Positions 22,076 through 33,466 of a stretch of 64,000 bases of DNA are shown piece after piece. The translations under genes and the position numbers were made by a program. Below the pieces are notes generated by a model. It worked only from the letters and a program-made list of their open reading frames with translations, did not search any database and was not told the DNA's origin. Origin of the DNA: Adiantum capillus-veneris. Taxonomy: Eukaryota; Streptophyta; Polypodiopsida; Polypodiales; Pteridaceae. Numbering within the stretch: the first letter of the stretch is position 1; every line of letters begins with the position of its first letter. Location: assembly GCA_014529385.2 (NCBI GenBank), contig CM043964.1, positions 107,407,587 through 107,471,586 of the forward strand. The letters run 5' to 3'.

Positions 22076-22787
22076 TGTAATGGAATTAGCCTTTTAATGT
22101 GAGTTGGAGCGGAAAGTGAATAACATATTGGGCATTTCCTTGAGCATTCCTTTGTGTGTAGAAGTAGAGTGAGAAAGAAAGTGCTTGGATGTAGAGAGCA
22201 ACCCTAACACATTACTTCATTAACATGGCATGAACAATACTTGTAAAAGAGAGTGAGAGTTTAGAGAAATTGACACCAATAGAGGACCGCATTAGTTAGA
22301 GCCGGTCCCCCATCCAATAGGCATTTGTATTATATTTTCTTCCATGACGAAAGGCTTATTTACAACACAACTTATTGTGTTTCCTTGAAATCTTCTTGAT
22401 GAGGTGAAGATGGTAAACTTCACTCACGAAGCATTAGCCTAGTAACAACAATAAACTTGATTAGCATGAACTTGAAGAATGCCCAGCCTCAATCCCAAGA
22501 TCTCAAACACCATGAAAGGTGAGGAGAGCTAGCAGGGAGTGAGGAAGAAGAGAGAAGTAGAAGTAGCTCTATGAGAAAGCAATAACCCCTTGCACGTAAT
22601 CACTCATAGCTCTTATAGCATAGCTTAGCATAGTTTTAATGGAGATTAGAGAGATTGATAGCAAGCATAAGCATTCTCTTGTGTCGATTTGAATCCATAG
22701 CCAAGAGCTTGTGGTAGTAGGCACTCAACTTCTCAAGCTTGGAGAAGGAGATGGAGTCCTTGCTTCACAAGAGTGTGCGAAGAGAAG

Positions 22788-22836
<49 letters not shown>

Positions 22837-23510
22837 GCTTGGTCGACCCCCCTCCCTAGGCTTTCCTTGAAGCTCATTGGGCCATGTATCCCTCTAGCCA
22901 ATGAGAGCTTGGTTCCCTTTGGGGCAAGATGTGTAGTCTCTAGACAAGTGTCCTTATTTCCCTCTTGTGAGGTTAAGCTAGCACCCCCCTTGCTTAAGCA
23001 CAAGCCTTGCCTACTTGAGCAATGTGCCTCTACACTTGACATGTGGCCCCTTTCCTTTCATAAGAGTATGGGTCCTTTGTGAGATGCATACTTACTACAC
23101 ACATACCTCCTTTGTAGGGATCACCCCCCTCTTTGTAGCAAGATATTTGATCTTGGTAAGCAGGCAGGCCCCCTGGTTAAGCATAGCCCTTCCTTAAGCA
23201 AGTTGCCCCCTTGCCTGCTTGGACTATACTAGACTAAAGTTTAAAATTTAAAGACTATGTCCTAAGGCTTTCAACACTTACCTTTGGAGGCTTTAATAAA
23301 TCCAACCCTAAGATCTTTTGCTCCGTTGGTTAATCTTGCTCTTTGATAGACCATCTCTCATTTGGGCCCCTTTACCATTGGCCCTCTGTTGAAATAGATC
23401 TATAAATATATATGTATCTTAACCCTTGTTCCCGTTTATTCTCCCACATTAAGTGATCAGTTTAATATGAGAAAATCATTTGGGTTGGTGAGATATTAGA
23501 TTTTATTACA
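22076..23510 (-). repeat. Chromovirus A 5' LTR (1435 bp)
   Basis: On the + strand it runs from TGTAATGG next to the primer site to TTATTACA, giving TG..CA ends. It contains a (GA)n run at about 22790-22832, which differs from the AC repeats at the matching place in copy B. The right flank (AAACT) would be one half of the target duplication; the other half was lost with the truncated 3' LTR. Confidence 0.85.
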
Positions 23511-25930
23511 AAACTCCTTGTCAGTATCATTTTGCTTGCTGATATAATCTATAATGGCTTGGTTTGCCAAGGCTGTATTATATTCAGAGATCTTTTCTTG
23601 CAGATCACTCTCCATAGTCTCCATGAGTGCCTTCAAATTATCCATATTCAGGGTTACATTGCCTTGTGGATTCAGGATATCAACAAGGGAAGCCTTTAAT
23701 GCAGTGTGGGTTGTCAGCAGTTCTTTGAAGTCTACACGCTTCACTCGTAGTAGAGTCTAAAATTTGTCAACATCTCTCAAAGCTGTCGCCTTCTCTTCAT
23801 TCAGTTACCGATTTTTTGACTCAAGTTTCAACAGCTTTGTATTCAGATCATTAATCGTTCAAATGGATTGGTTCTCAGCAATAGCATGCCTGAGGGATTG
23901 TGCGGCCACATCCTTCTAAAGTTTTTGAATTTTCTGTTGGCTGCTTCGCAGTTCTTCTTTCATCTTTTCCACTTCTTCATTGGAAGCTGACGCATCCATC
24001 ATCTGTCCTAAAGAATGGACAATGGTGTTCCATGATGCTTGGATGAGCACCGAGCAGCCACCATCAGCTACTGTGGCTGAGTCAGATTGAAGTGGCTCAT
24101 AAACTATGACGGGAGCTGTGTATGGTACTATTGCAAAATCTGCCTTTTGAAGTACCAGTTTATCTTTGAGGGGGGTTTTCTGCAACTGTTGCAGCTAATC
24201 TTTCTTGATTAAAGATAAAGCCAATTCACTGAACGGGGTACTGATAGGGAGTAGGCTGGCAAGTGCTTTGCCGTTTCCTTTGCCCATATCAGTTGTCACT
24301 TGTTCAGTGCTTGTCATTTCTTGTTGTGTTTTGATTATCGTTGGAGTCTGCTCATTGGGGATTGCTAAATCCTGGCCTTCTAAGGATTTTTCAGTGGGCA
24401 CTAGCTGGACCCGACTCTCCATTTGCTTCAATAGAGCAATACTCTTTGTCAATAGAATCCATGGTTTTTATGAACCACTGGCCTCCACTTGTGCGGCCTT
24501 CCTCTTCTATCTAGTTGTGGCCAATTGATTGCCTGGATCCTCTTCATTTGAGGATAACTCTACATTGTTATTGACTGGAATAGGCTTCGGACTCCAAGCT
24601 ATCTTGACCTGGGGAAAGGCTTCTAGAGCAATAGCCCAATACAAAAATTGCCAGACATACCAAGCTTTGAATACACTCTGAGATGTCATCTTGGCAGTCT
24701 GCTGTAAAACGTTAAGAGACAAGATCTAGCTCAGATTGATTTTGGCTTTAGCATTTAGCCTTTTTATGAGTAGCATGGAAAACACCTTCTCTGACAAATG
24801 TGGGATTGTTCTTCAAGCTCAAAGCCTTAACAACAAACCTCTAGGCTGAGGGGACATCCAGTCCTGCTACTAGAACCCCTTGTGCACCAGCCTTCCTTTT
24901 CCTTTTGGCTTCTTCATCCTCCTTCAGGCCAGACTTATCTGCTTTGCAGATGCTGTGGTTGGCTTTTTCTCAACGTACATTCTGAAGGTATAGGAAATGT
25001 CTTCAGGTGTCGCCGTTATTTTTATTCCATTAATAGTGGCACTATCTTCCTCAGCATTAAAAGAATCAAGAACCTGTTTGATAATGGCTGTGTCAAAATC
25101 CAACTTCGTACCTGTACGACCACATGCAAATCCCATAACTACTGGAGCAATTCTACCTTCTTAGTAGCACGTATTTGTGTATCTTGTTGTGTGGGATAAG
25201 TGGTAGGGAGGCCTAAATAGAAGTGAAGACTGCTGCATTTTCAGCCATTGTATCTTGTATCTTCTCCGCCACTTTCTTTCTACCCATACACTGCAAAGAT
25301 GACAAATCTGTAGAGGAAGAATACTTACTTGTGTATTCAAATCCGTAGCACGGTGTCATGCAGTGATAGATAGGGACCGATATAGTCTTCTGACGAGGAG
25401 GTTTTTGGTTTTAGTGAAGAGTTATGAGAGCTTGGCAATGGCGAGTGTGTAACAGTAGGAAGTCATCATGCACAGGAGACTTGTGAGGAAGAATGCTCAC
25501 ATGCCTTACTGTTATATGAAAATGCGTAAAAAAAGCTCCACTACTTACTGTTCCTAGAGTTTGTGCGCCGTTTTGGCGACGTGGCATACATGCATTGGCC
25601 ATTTTGTTCCATAATCCCTTTAATGATGATCACATTCATTCCCGTTGGGCCTTTTCCCCATAGGACTATGAAACTCTACTGGCTCTATCACTGGCACAAG
25701 TTTGTCAAACTAAAACCTTATTGGTTCTGGTACTAGTTCTTAAACTCTACTGGCTCTGGCACTGGTTTGTCAAACTGAAACCTTTCTCGTTCTGGTACTA
25801 GTTTTACATAAAAAAGATTTAGAATGGCTGGGTCTAAAAATCCCTGGTCATCAGTACCCGAAATGCCAGTATCATCTCCTCTGGAGGTCTCTTTTTCATT
25901 AGAATAATATAACTTGATCTTAAACACTTG
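23511..25930 (-). pseudogene. Unrecognised broken coding region, coiled-coil type
   Basis: A run of - strand frames. 24924-25136 has a compact segment (GTKLDFDTAIIKQVLDSF, NGIKITATPEDISYTF) that loosely recalls the N-terminal domain of plant retroelement ORFs of the putative plant transposon protein type. Next are 24507-24722, 24195-24452 and 23916-24185, the last with a heptad-rich tail (NEEVEKMKEELRSSQQKIQ). 23496-23744 is also helical. Chromovirus A is inserted at its left end (residues TDKEF, then the LTR), so more of it should lie elsewhere. The combination of a folded N-terminus and a coiled coil could be a structural protein of another retroelement, but this is a guess. Confidence 0.4.
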
Positions 25931-26126
25931 GCAGCAGTGACGGCCGATTTTTGAAACCGCGGCCGCAAGAACGAACCCCAATCGAGGAGGGAGCATAATA
26001 CAAGGAAAATGATAAAAAAGAAGTTTTTTTAACATGCACCACCACCCCTTCAATGCTTGCATGCAGTGGGCCGCCTCTTAGCTTTGGCCACACTCGCTCC
26101 ATCCCTCCTCCATTATCACCAGGGGA

Positions 26127-26173
<47 letters not shown>

Positions 26174-26362
26174 CCCCCCCCCCCCCCCCCCCCCCCTTGT
26201 CACCACGCCCAATGGGTGCATAAAACAAGTTTTCTCCCTCTCAAGGGCCGCCATACATTGGGACAAGAGTCTCCGTCTCTGTCTTTCAATATTTCCATAC
26301 ACACTCTCACATTTTCCTCCCTCATCTCCCCCTCTTGTCCACACTCTCTCGTCCTCACCAAG

Positions 26363-26424
<62 letters not shown>

Positions 26425-26568
26425 TTGTTTGTCAAACAAGGCGGGCCACCCACCTCTCCTCTCTTCCCATTAACCACTCTCCCTGGCCCGCTACAGCTTC
26501 TTTCTCCCCTCTTGTCCACACTCTCCCTCTCTCTGCCCTCGTTCAGCCCCCCTCTTTCACTCCATAGT

Positions 26569-26604
<36 letters not shown>

Positions 26605-26990
26605 AATCTCTCTCGTTCTCTGTACTCGGCAGCCAGGGTGCAACAAGAGTATCTCTCTCTCTCTCTCTCTCTACCACACACCCCCTCATCCCTTCCCTCA
26701 GCCTCACACTCTCAACCCCCTCACCCCCGTTGACTCTCCCCCCCCCCCCCTCTTGTTTCCTGAGATGATGAAACAGCCCAGCGGGCGCAAAGGAGTAATC
26801 TCTCTCTCATTCACAACAACACACACACACACACACCAACACACACACACATACCCTCCCTCTCTCACCCCACTTCCTCTTCCCCCCTCATCTTCGACTC
26901 ACGCTCCCTCTCCCTGTCCCTGTCTCTCTCAGCCAGCTCTGCCATACAGCAAGAAGGTGCAATAGTTTTTTTTCTCTCTCTCTCTCTCTC

Positions 26991-27083
<93 letters not shown>

Positions 27084-27392
27084 CTACCTCTACACACACC
27101 CACACACTCCCCATCCCATCTCACCCTCCCCTCCCTCCCCTCCCTCCCCCCCAAAAAAACCTCTCATCATCTCTTACGCCCCCCTCTCTCTTCCCCCCGT
27201 TCTCTATAGCCTGCACGTAAGCAACATATGAATATATATATGTAAATATTAACCCACCTCCTATACTCTCGTTCACACGCACACACTCTTGTCGACCACA
27301 CACACACCTACACACACATACAACCCCATATACATGTGCACACACACTCACAACACCTACACCCACACACACATTTCCCCCAGTGAGACTGC
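25930..27392. repeat. Microsatellite-dense tract
   Basis: About 1.4 kb of low complexity. It has (CT)n blocks at about 26129-26170, 26366-26420, 26571-26602, 26651-26672 and 26973-26991, C-runs at 26171-26197 and about 26738-26750, and a (CA)n block of about 40 units at 26995-27080. CA/CT mixtures continue to 27380. Open frames here are repeat translations (Arg-Glu or Ser-Leu polymers) and not genes. Confidence 0.9.
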
Positions 27393-27921
27393 AACAACGG
27401 CTCAGAGAACCCAACCACAAGAGGCATTAGAAGAGCAGCAAGACCTATTGAGTCGCATCACTCAGCTTGAAAGTTTATATGTGCATTTGATGCAGCAAGG
27501 GCATGCACCTGTCAGAAATCCAAAGCAAGGGAGAGGACAACGAAGGCAAAACCAAGAATACCACTGCTACAATTGTGGGGAGGACGGCCATGGCATGTAT
27601 TACTGCCCACATCCAACAAGATAGAACTTCAATAGAGAGGAAGACAGAATCAGATCTCCCCACCAAGGGCAAGACCACCACCACCCAAGCAACCAGGGCC
27701 TGTTCCAACGGTCCAAATCCTTCGACCACCTGTACAACCACCACCACCACCACAACCTCTAATTCCATCGCTACCTCCACCACCTGTTGGAAACCAAGCA
27801 GTGAGTGTCATCAGCCTGGAAGCTAAAGGTAAGGCAAAGGTAGAAGAACCAGTTCGAGAGAAGAACAAAGGAAAAAGAAAGTTAGAAGAAGTGGATGCCA
27901 TGGGAGTGAAGCGTGCCAAGA
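27393..27921 (+). pseudogene. Gag fragment of the LARD-B/C family
   Basis: About 530 bp closely matching LARD-C gag at 32446-32975. It includes the zinc knuckle (CYNCGEDGHGMYYC at about 27567, C-x2-C-x4-H-x4-C) and the following proline-rich stretch. It ends exactly at the LTR of LARD-B (27922), so LARD-B inserted into an older copy of its own family. The bases CAAGA before the LTR would be one half of the target duplication. Confidence 0.8.
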
Positions 27922-28823
27922 TGTAGGACGCATGTCTAACCTCACCATCCTATCTTATTGCAGTATTAGCGAGAACCACGATTAATTTGGCAATCCATGG
28001 GAAGAAGCTGACTCGACTAGTGCATAGAGGGTACAAGAGGTTGTCAATCTCTTAGAAAACAACTAACAAGTTGCATCTAACTCAAGCTACACTCAAGTGA
28101 CTGAAATCACCAAAAGCCAATCGCTCATCGGCAAACAAATCACATCCGTTACAGCATCAAATGACATCCAAACGTAACAAAACTTCTAGGACATGTTGAT
28201 AAGACCTAAGCACACATGCTTATGGTCTCAAACCCACTTTAGGTCAAGTTCCAAAATCGTGATTATTAACCTAGTCCTTTTAGACCCAGAATGCATCTAA
28301 ATGCTTAGCAATGATGTCCCAATATCCTACCTATGCTTAGTTTTTGATTTGAAAGTATAAATTCCTAGTTATCATGAATTTAGGCTGTGGGTCGGCGACG
28401 CCAAAAGCTACGAATTACTTTGAACTGCTTACGTCCATACGTGAAGCTCTTACCTGTGGTTGCAATGCAACAAACGCGACTGCGATGTGACAACCGGGGA
28501 GAGAGTAGGAAGCGCGAGAAGGAGAGGAGTGAGCGCCGTTAGCTCACGCTGTGTATTTCATTATCCAAAACTTCTAAAAACTTACAAAAATTGGCTTTTA
28601 TACCTTAGCCAAGGTTTTTGGGTGGTCAAAACTAATAATCTGGAGTTCTACCAAAGCTGGGTGATGACAGGTTGATACAATCTAGAAGCTTGTAGCCTCG
28701 GCACATTAATTACAGAGTTTATCCGAGAAAATAAGAGTTACAATATTCCCGATTTATCAAAATAATAAGTGTTTTACAAAAAGAACTCCAAAAAATGGTA
28801 TCCATGTTATCTTCCTGCTAACA
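27922..28823 (-). repeat. LARD-B 3' LTR (902 bp)
   Basis: On the + strand it runs from TGTAGGACGC to CTGCTAACA. It pairs as an inverted copy with 36068-36966 over its whole length. Followed at 28824 by CCCCCCCTCCTCGCG, the complement of a polypurine tract. Confidence 0.85.
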
Positions 28824-28901
28824 TTCCCCCCCTCCTCGCGTGTGTCGTCCCTTGACACAGCTTTATGGGCTGAATTAGTCTTCGGACTGGCGGTTGGCGA
28901 G

Positions 28902-29833
28902 TCAGTCTTTAAGCGCATCCAGTGCCTTTTGGTATCTGATTTTTATTTCTTTATTTGGCACTTGCAAAAACTGCATGGTTACTTTGTTCTTCAGCTCCAC
29001 CGTTGAGTAGCCTACAAACCTGGATGTGAGGTTGCTAATCACTGGTGCAAATATCTTTGTTCGCCAAGTGAAGAATCCCCTGTAGAAAGCTTCCTCGGAC
29101 ATCACCATATTAGGTGATGGTAAGAACATACACTGGGCGTAGAAGACATAGAGGACTTCTTCGGAAGGCTGACCAGTGAGATAATAGCATAACCCTTTAT
29201 TTTCCTCAAGGAATGACATCCAAGGGGGGCTGCTTGCTCTAGCTCATGAAAAACTTCAATACAGGTGAGCAGCATTCGGCATATTTTATATGACATTGCA
29301 CAAGAGAGATCCAGTAGACTTTTGAAGAAAGGAGTGGCACTCGTTAGGGTTTTCACCATGTATTCCTCTGTGGCTTGTACTTTCTCTGGAGCTGGCAGTC
29401 TTGGGTAGTTCAGCCAGGTTGGCCTCTTCTTCGTTAGTGCCTCATGCTCTTGCCAAGTCCTTACTCTTGGTACAGGACAAAAAGTGGATCTCTTTGAAGG
29501 GCTGCAGGTGCTCTTGTGAACATAATCAAATACCTCGGATTCTTGTTCAACCAGCTCAACCTCCACTTTTGGTGGTCTTTATGTCCGCCATTTGTTTGCA
29601 TGTCTGCGTACAACCTTTCTTTTACTTGGAGTAACTCCACCTTTATCAAGGGGTATGGCAGGGATTGCTGATACCATTGCACATTGATCTGATTGGGAGT
29701 GATTTGAGTGATGTTGACAGAGTGAAGAACTCTCAACCCAATCCATAGCTGCTTTCCACTGCTCATCCGCCTCTTGTGTGATCTTTTCTTTCAATGCATC
29801 TTCTTCAGCTTTTGATAGCTGGACCATGGACAC
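28902..29833 (-). pseudogene. LARD-B accessory ORF (same family as 13430-14535)
   Basis: A - strand coding region of about 310 codons, read through three frames. 29579-29833 starts MSMVQLSKAEEDALKEK. 29461-29766 has LRVLHSVNITQITPNQINVQ. 29102-29566 has RPTWLNYPRLPAPEK and DLSCAMSYKICRMLLT. 28902-29219 has NKGLCYYLTGQPSEE and EEAFYRGFF. Two frameshifts break it, one in a C-run near 29225. It is clearly the same protein as in LARD-C and shares the second half with gypsy-1. Function unknown. Confidence 0.65.
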
Positions 29834-29839
29834 TATGTC

Positions 29840-30179
29840 TGCATTTGTAATGTTTATCTAAAAATTCTCCTCACCACTTAGCTCTGCTGTGGACTGTCAG
29901 TTCAATGAATGACACTGAGGGTATATCTATTTGCGGCGGCTCCGAAGTGCTTGCCTCTTCGTGGGTTTCCGACTTTCGAGGAATCGAGGTCCTTGTTCTT
30001 CTTCTCCAATGCTTTATAGACCTCATCAGTTCCTTTGATCGAGGCAATGGCTGGATTCTCTCTTATTTGCCGTAAGAAGATTGCTCGAGCCCAAAACTGG
30101 CGAATATGCTACACCGACGCACCATCAAAGCCCGCCATTCACCGACATCTCGTCCACAATGCATATCCGCAGTAATATC
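29840..30179 (-). pseudogene. LARD-B coiled-coil ORF remnant
   Basis: The - strand reads FLRQIRENPAIASIKGTDE followed by KALEKKNKDL, nearly identical to LARD-C at about 34705-34800. Only the last part of the coiled-coil region is preserved before the truncation. Confidence 0.6.
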
Positions 30180-30618
30180 TGTAGGGTATTATTATTTTTA
30201 GGTTTCAAGCCAAAATCTTGTATAAAAAACCCATTGTAAATTGCCACCTCTCTAGGTGATGGTCACAAAGGCCCACCTAAGAGATATCATTTTAAAAATT
30301 CTCCTAAAAATTCTCCTAAGACCCAACTCCTTGCTTTGTCTCTCTTGATTAGGGCCCTAACCTAATCAGATTGTCCTAAACTAATGCAGCTTGCATCTAT
30401 AAAAGGGCACTGAGAGGTCACTATCAAGGGGTAGCATTTTGGGAGAGCACTCTGGGAGAGTGGTGTAGCATTTCGAGCGGTACTTGAGCATTGGGGTTTG
30501 GAAAGTTAGCACTATGAGAAGGAAGCCATGTCCACACCCTGACTCCAAGGGTTTCCACACACACACAAGAGTAGAATCTCTGTGCTTATAAAATCACCTC
30601 TAGAGAACGCACTATAGG

Positions 30619-30666
<48 letters not shown>

Positions 30667-30766
30667 ATCACCATAGTCGCCATCTTGCCAAAGCTAAGGT
30701 TTCTATAAATATTGCATTGAATCAAGTTTCCCTCACAACCCGAGGGGTTTTCATCACCTACGTCTC

Positions 30767-30808
<42 letters not shown>

Positions 30809-30953
30809 GTTTGTGCTATTTTAAATCACCGTTGTTCGCATCCTAGCCACTCAAAGCTAGGTGGTGCCCCCTGACTACTTCCCGTGGCGAGCTCGGCATG
30901 CACGGCCCTGGCATAGAGGCCATTGGGGTCCATGTCGTGCTTTGCACCCGTCA
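30180..30953 (+). repeat. Possible LTR of another element
   Basis: Starts TGTAGGGTATTATT at the LARD-B breakpoint and can be read to end ..CCGTCA, followed by TTTGGTATCCCCC, which resembles but does not match a tRNA-iMet primer site. TATAAAAG near 30398 would be a + strand TATA box. It includes (CT)n at about 30620-30661 and (GT)n at about 30771-30804. No second copy is present in the window, so the call is tentative. Confidence 0.4.
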
Positions 30954-31885
30954 TTTGGTATCCCCCATGAGGAGGGCTTCTCTAAAACCTTTAGTTTACA
31001 AGACTAAAACAATGACGTCATCAATCATGGACGAATGGATGCAAGAATTCTCCAATTGGAGAACGGAAGAAGAAGAGACTAAAGAAGCACTGATTGCCTT
31101 CATCGAAGTGCTACTTCCAGGTTGTAACATCATCAATATCCAAGAGGTAAGCTCCCCATCTTGCATTGCTCGTGCTAATGGCAAATCAAGAGCATCAAGT
31201 GGGAGGGCTACAAAATGCCATCATTGCTGTAGACCAAAGCACAATGAATGATGCCAGCAATGAAGAGGCAGAAATCATCTACATCAACCTCCACGAGGAG
31301 GAGGTAATCCATATCAAGGGAGAAAAAGATTGGTAAGGCCTCTCTTTCCTAAGTAATCTGCAAGTAAAGGTATAGCCTCTGCTCCTAAGTCGCCAAAAGG
31401 GGCTGCTCAAGACAAAGGAAAGGAAGGGTTAGGCCAGTCCTAAAACACATGACCCCAAGGAAAGAAGCACCTGGCCACACGAGTGATTCAAGTTCGGGAA
31501 GCAGAATCGTGCCTAGTTTGCCAAAAAGAAGGTTATCCGAGGCGAAGCGATAGAAGGTCGCCTATTGATTCACACAGCGCATGCGAGTGCTACCAGTCCA
31601 CTTTGACAACCCCAAAGCAGAAGTGGTAAGAAGGTTAAATCTTCTATCAACAGAAGATTGTGTATCTGTTTGGTGCTACGGTGCTAGGAGAAATCCTAAG
31701 CTCCCCAAACCCTATTATCCTTCTCATGTTGGATTACTACCACTCTTTCAATGTTTCCATTTTTATCCTGTTTTAAATCTATCCACCCAACCCTGTAAGG
31801 AAGCCGCTATAAGCCGCTGAGTCATTTGTGACATATATATATATTTTAAAAAAGTTTACAATTTCCTGCTCATTGAGTTACTACC
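30954..31885 (+). other. Possible internal region of the preceding element
   Basis: A 117-residue frame at 30898-31251 ends in CHHCCRPKHNE, and an in-frame TGA then separates it from C, so a C-x2-C-x4-H-x4-C gag-type knuckle is present but interrupted. The rest (31260-31885) has only short broken frames. It may be the start of a copia- or gypsy-type element cut by LARD-C. Confidence 0.35.
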
Positions 31886-33466
31886 ATGGCAAGTGTCTCT
31901 TTTCCCACATTCAGTGGAGAAAAGGAAGAAGACATCACCACCAATTTTTTGGATGACTTTGACATCGCTTGTGTGGTTTCCAACAAGGATGATGATGCCT
32001 CATGACTACGAATTTTTCCTCTACTGATGAAAGTAGAGGCCAAGTCTTGATACAATGCTGTGCCCCAAGCTATCAAGAATGCCTAGAACGTACTACGTGC
32101 TGCCTTTGTGAAGAGGTTTGGTGGAGGTACAACCTCAAAAAAGTTATGGCAGTTACTGACAGAGTTAAAGCAATGAAATTTGCTAGAGTATGCCACTTAT
32201 GAATCCAAGTTCGTGGATTTTTGGGAGCGATGGGTTGCCTCACTGGAGGAAAGTGAAGGAGCTCCTAATTTCCTGAAGAAGGATCGTTTCATTGTTGGCT
32301 TGTGGTCTCCGCTTAAAGAGAAGGTGAAGGGGAGATTCCCTGCAACGTATGAGTTGGAAGTGGAAGTAGCCCACCTCAAAGACAAGAAGCTGCGCATGCA
32401 AGCAAGAGTCAAGGAATCGAGATCAAGCCGACTAACCCCAGTGATAGCAACATCCACTCAGAGAACCCAACCACAAGAGGCATCCGAAGAGCAGCAAGAC
32501 CTGTTGAGTTGCATCGCTACTCAGCTTGAAAGTTTATCTTTGCATCTGGTGCAACAAGGACATGCACTTGTCAGAAATCCAGAGCAAGGGAGAGGACAAC
32601 GAAGGCAAAACCAAGAATACCACTGATACAATTGTGGGGAGGACAGCCATGGCATGTATTACTGCCCACATCCAAGAAGGCAGAACTTCAATAGAGAAGG
32701 AAGACATAATCAGATCTCCCCACCAAGGGCAAGACCACCACCACCCAGGCAACCAGGGCCCATTCCACCAGTTCAAATCCTTCGACCACCTGTACAACCA
32801 CCACCACCACCACCACAACCTCTCATTCCACCGCTACCTCCACCACCTGCTAGAAACCAAGCAGTGAGTGTCATTAGCCTGGAAGCTAAATTGAAGGCAA
32901 AGGTAGAAGAACCGGTTCGAGAGAAGAACAAAGGAAAAGGGAAAGTAGAAGAAGTGGATGTCATGGGAGTGAAGCGTGCCAGGCACAAAGAAGCCTCTCA
33001 AAGGGAGGAGAAGATGAAAGGAAAAGGCGAGTCTAGCAAGCAGGAATCTAAGCCTCGACGAAAGATCAACATTGTGGATTTTTCACTCGGAGTAAGCACA
33101 ACACCCAATCATGCAGTTGCAACTACATTTACACAAGTCTTAAAGTCGACAATAAGGCAACCCATCGATCACGCACAGTATGTGCTATCCACACTGAAGG
33201 GAACAAAGAAAGAGGGCAAGATAACCTATCTGGGAGCACCTGAGGTACTTACACGAATAGCATACCATGCTATCGGCCTGGCAAAAAATTTTCCGCCTGC
33301 CCCAGATCAAAATACATGGATTGTGTCTGCACAACCATCCCTCGAGCCACAAGGTCCACAAAAAGAGCTTACAAATCCGATGAAGAATCTGCCAAGAGCT
33401 CTCCTGAAGCACATAGCAGCAAAAGCTCAGACAATGAGGAAAGAAGAGCCTGCATTGAAGAGATGA
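31886..33466 (+). pseudogene. LARD-C gag
   Basis: Starts MASVSFPTFSGEKEED. The capsid part (about 32180-32420) has YATYESKFVDFWERWV, SLEESEGAPNFLKKDRFIVGL and LKEKVKGRFP, in the order seen in plant gypsy gag. The zinc knuckle YNCGEDSHGMYYC (about 32629) has lost its first Cys to a TGA stop (CAC TGA TAC). Downstream are a proline-rich segment (about 32720-32850) and a Lys/Glu-rich segment, then a stretch (32654-33466, 270 residues) open to the end. Stops near 32005 and 32050 break the N-terminus. Confidence 0.75.

Larger units (their letters stand above)
16313..23510 (-). mobile_element. Chromovirus copy A (Ty3/gypsy), - strand
   Basis: LTR retrotransposon with gag, protease, RT, RNase H, integrase and a chromodomain-like tail on the - strand. 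The right (5') LTR is complete at 22076-23510. Of the left (3') LTR only about 209 bp remains (16313-16521). The primer site at 22063-22074 is complementary to tRNA-iMet. A second copy of the family lies on the + strand at 36967-46937. All ORFs are interrupted. Confidence 0.9.
27922..30179 (-). mobile_element. LARD-B: pol-less LTR element, 5'-truncated, - strand
   Basis: The 3' LTR (27922-28823), polypurine tract, accessory ORF and part of the coiled-coil ORF are all on the - strand. It is collinear with LARD-C (31886-36966) in inverted orientation. Collinearity stops near 30090-30179, where a different sequence beginning TGTAGGGTAT starts. The 5' half (gag and 5' LTR) is missing. Confidence 0.8.

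Noticed and set aside
26057-27114. Frames encoding Arg-Glu, Ser-Leu or Cys-Val polymers
   Set aside because: Translations of CT/GA and CA/TG microsatellites, open only because the repeats contain no stops.
27475-27919. Val/Gly-rich - strand frames
   Set aside because: Antisense of the gag fragment at 27393-27921.
32534-32818. Trp-rich - strand frame
   Set aside because: Antisense of the proline-rich part of LARD-C gag (CCA repeats).
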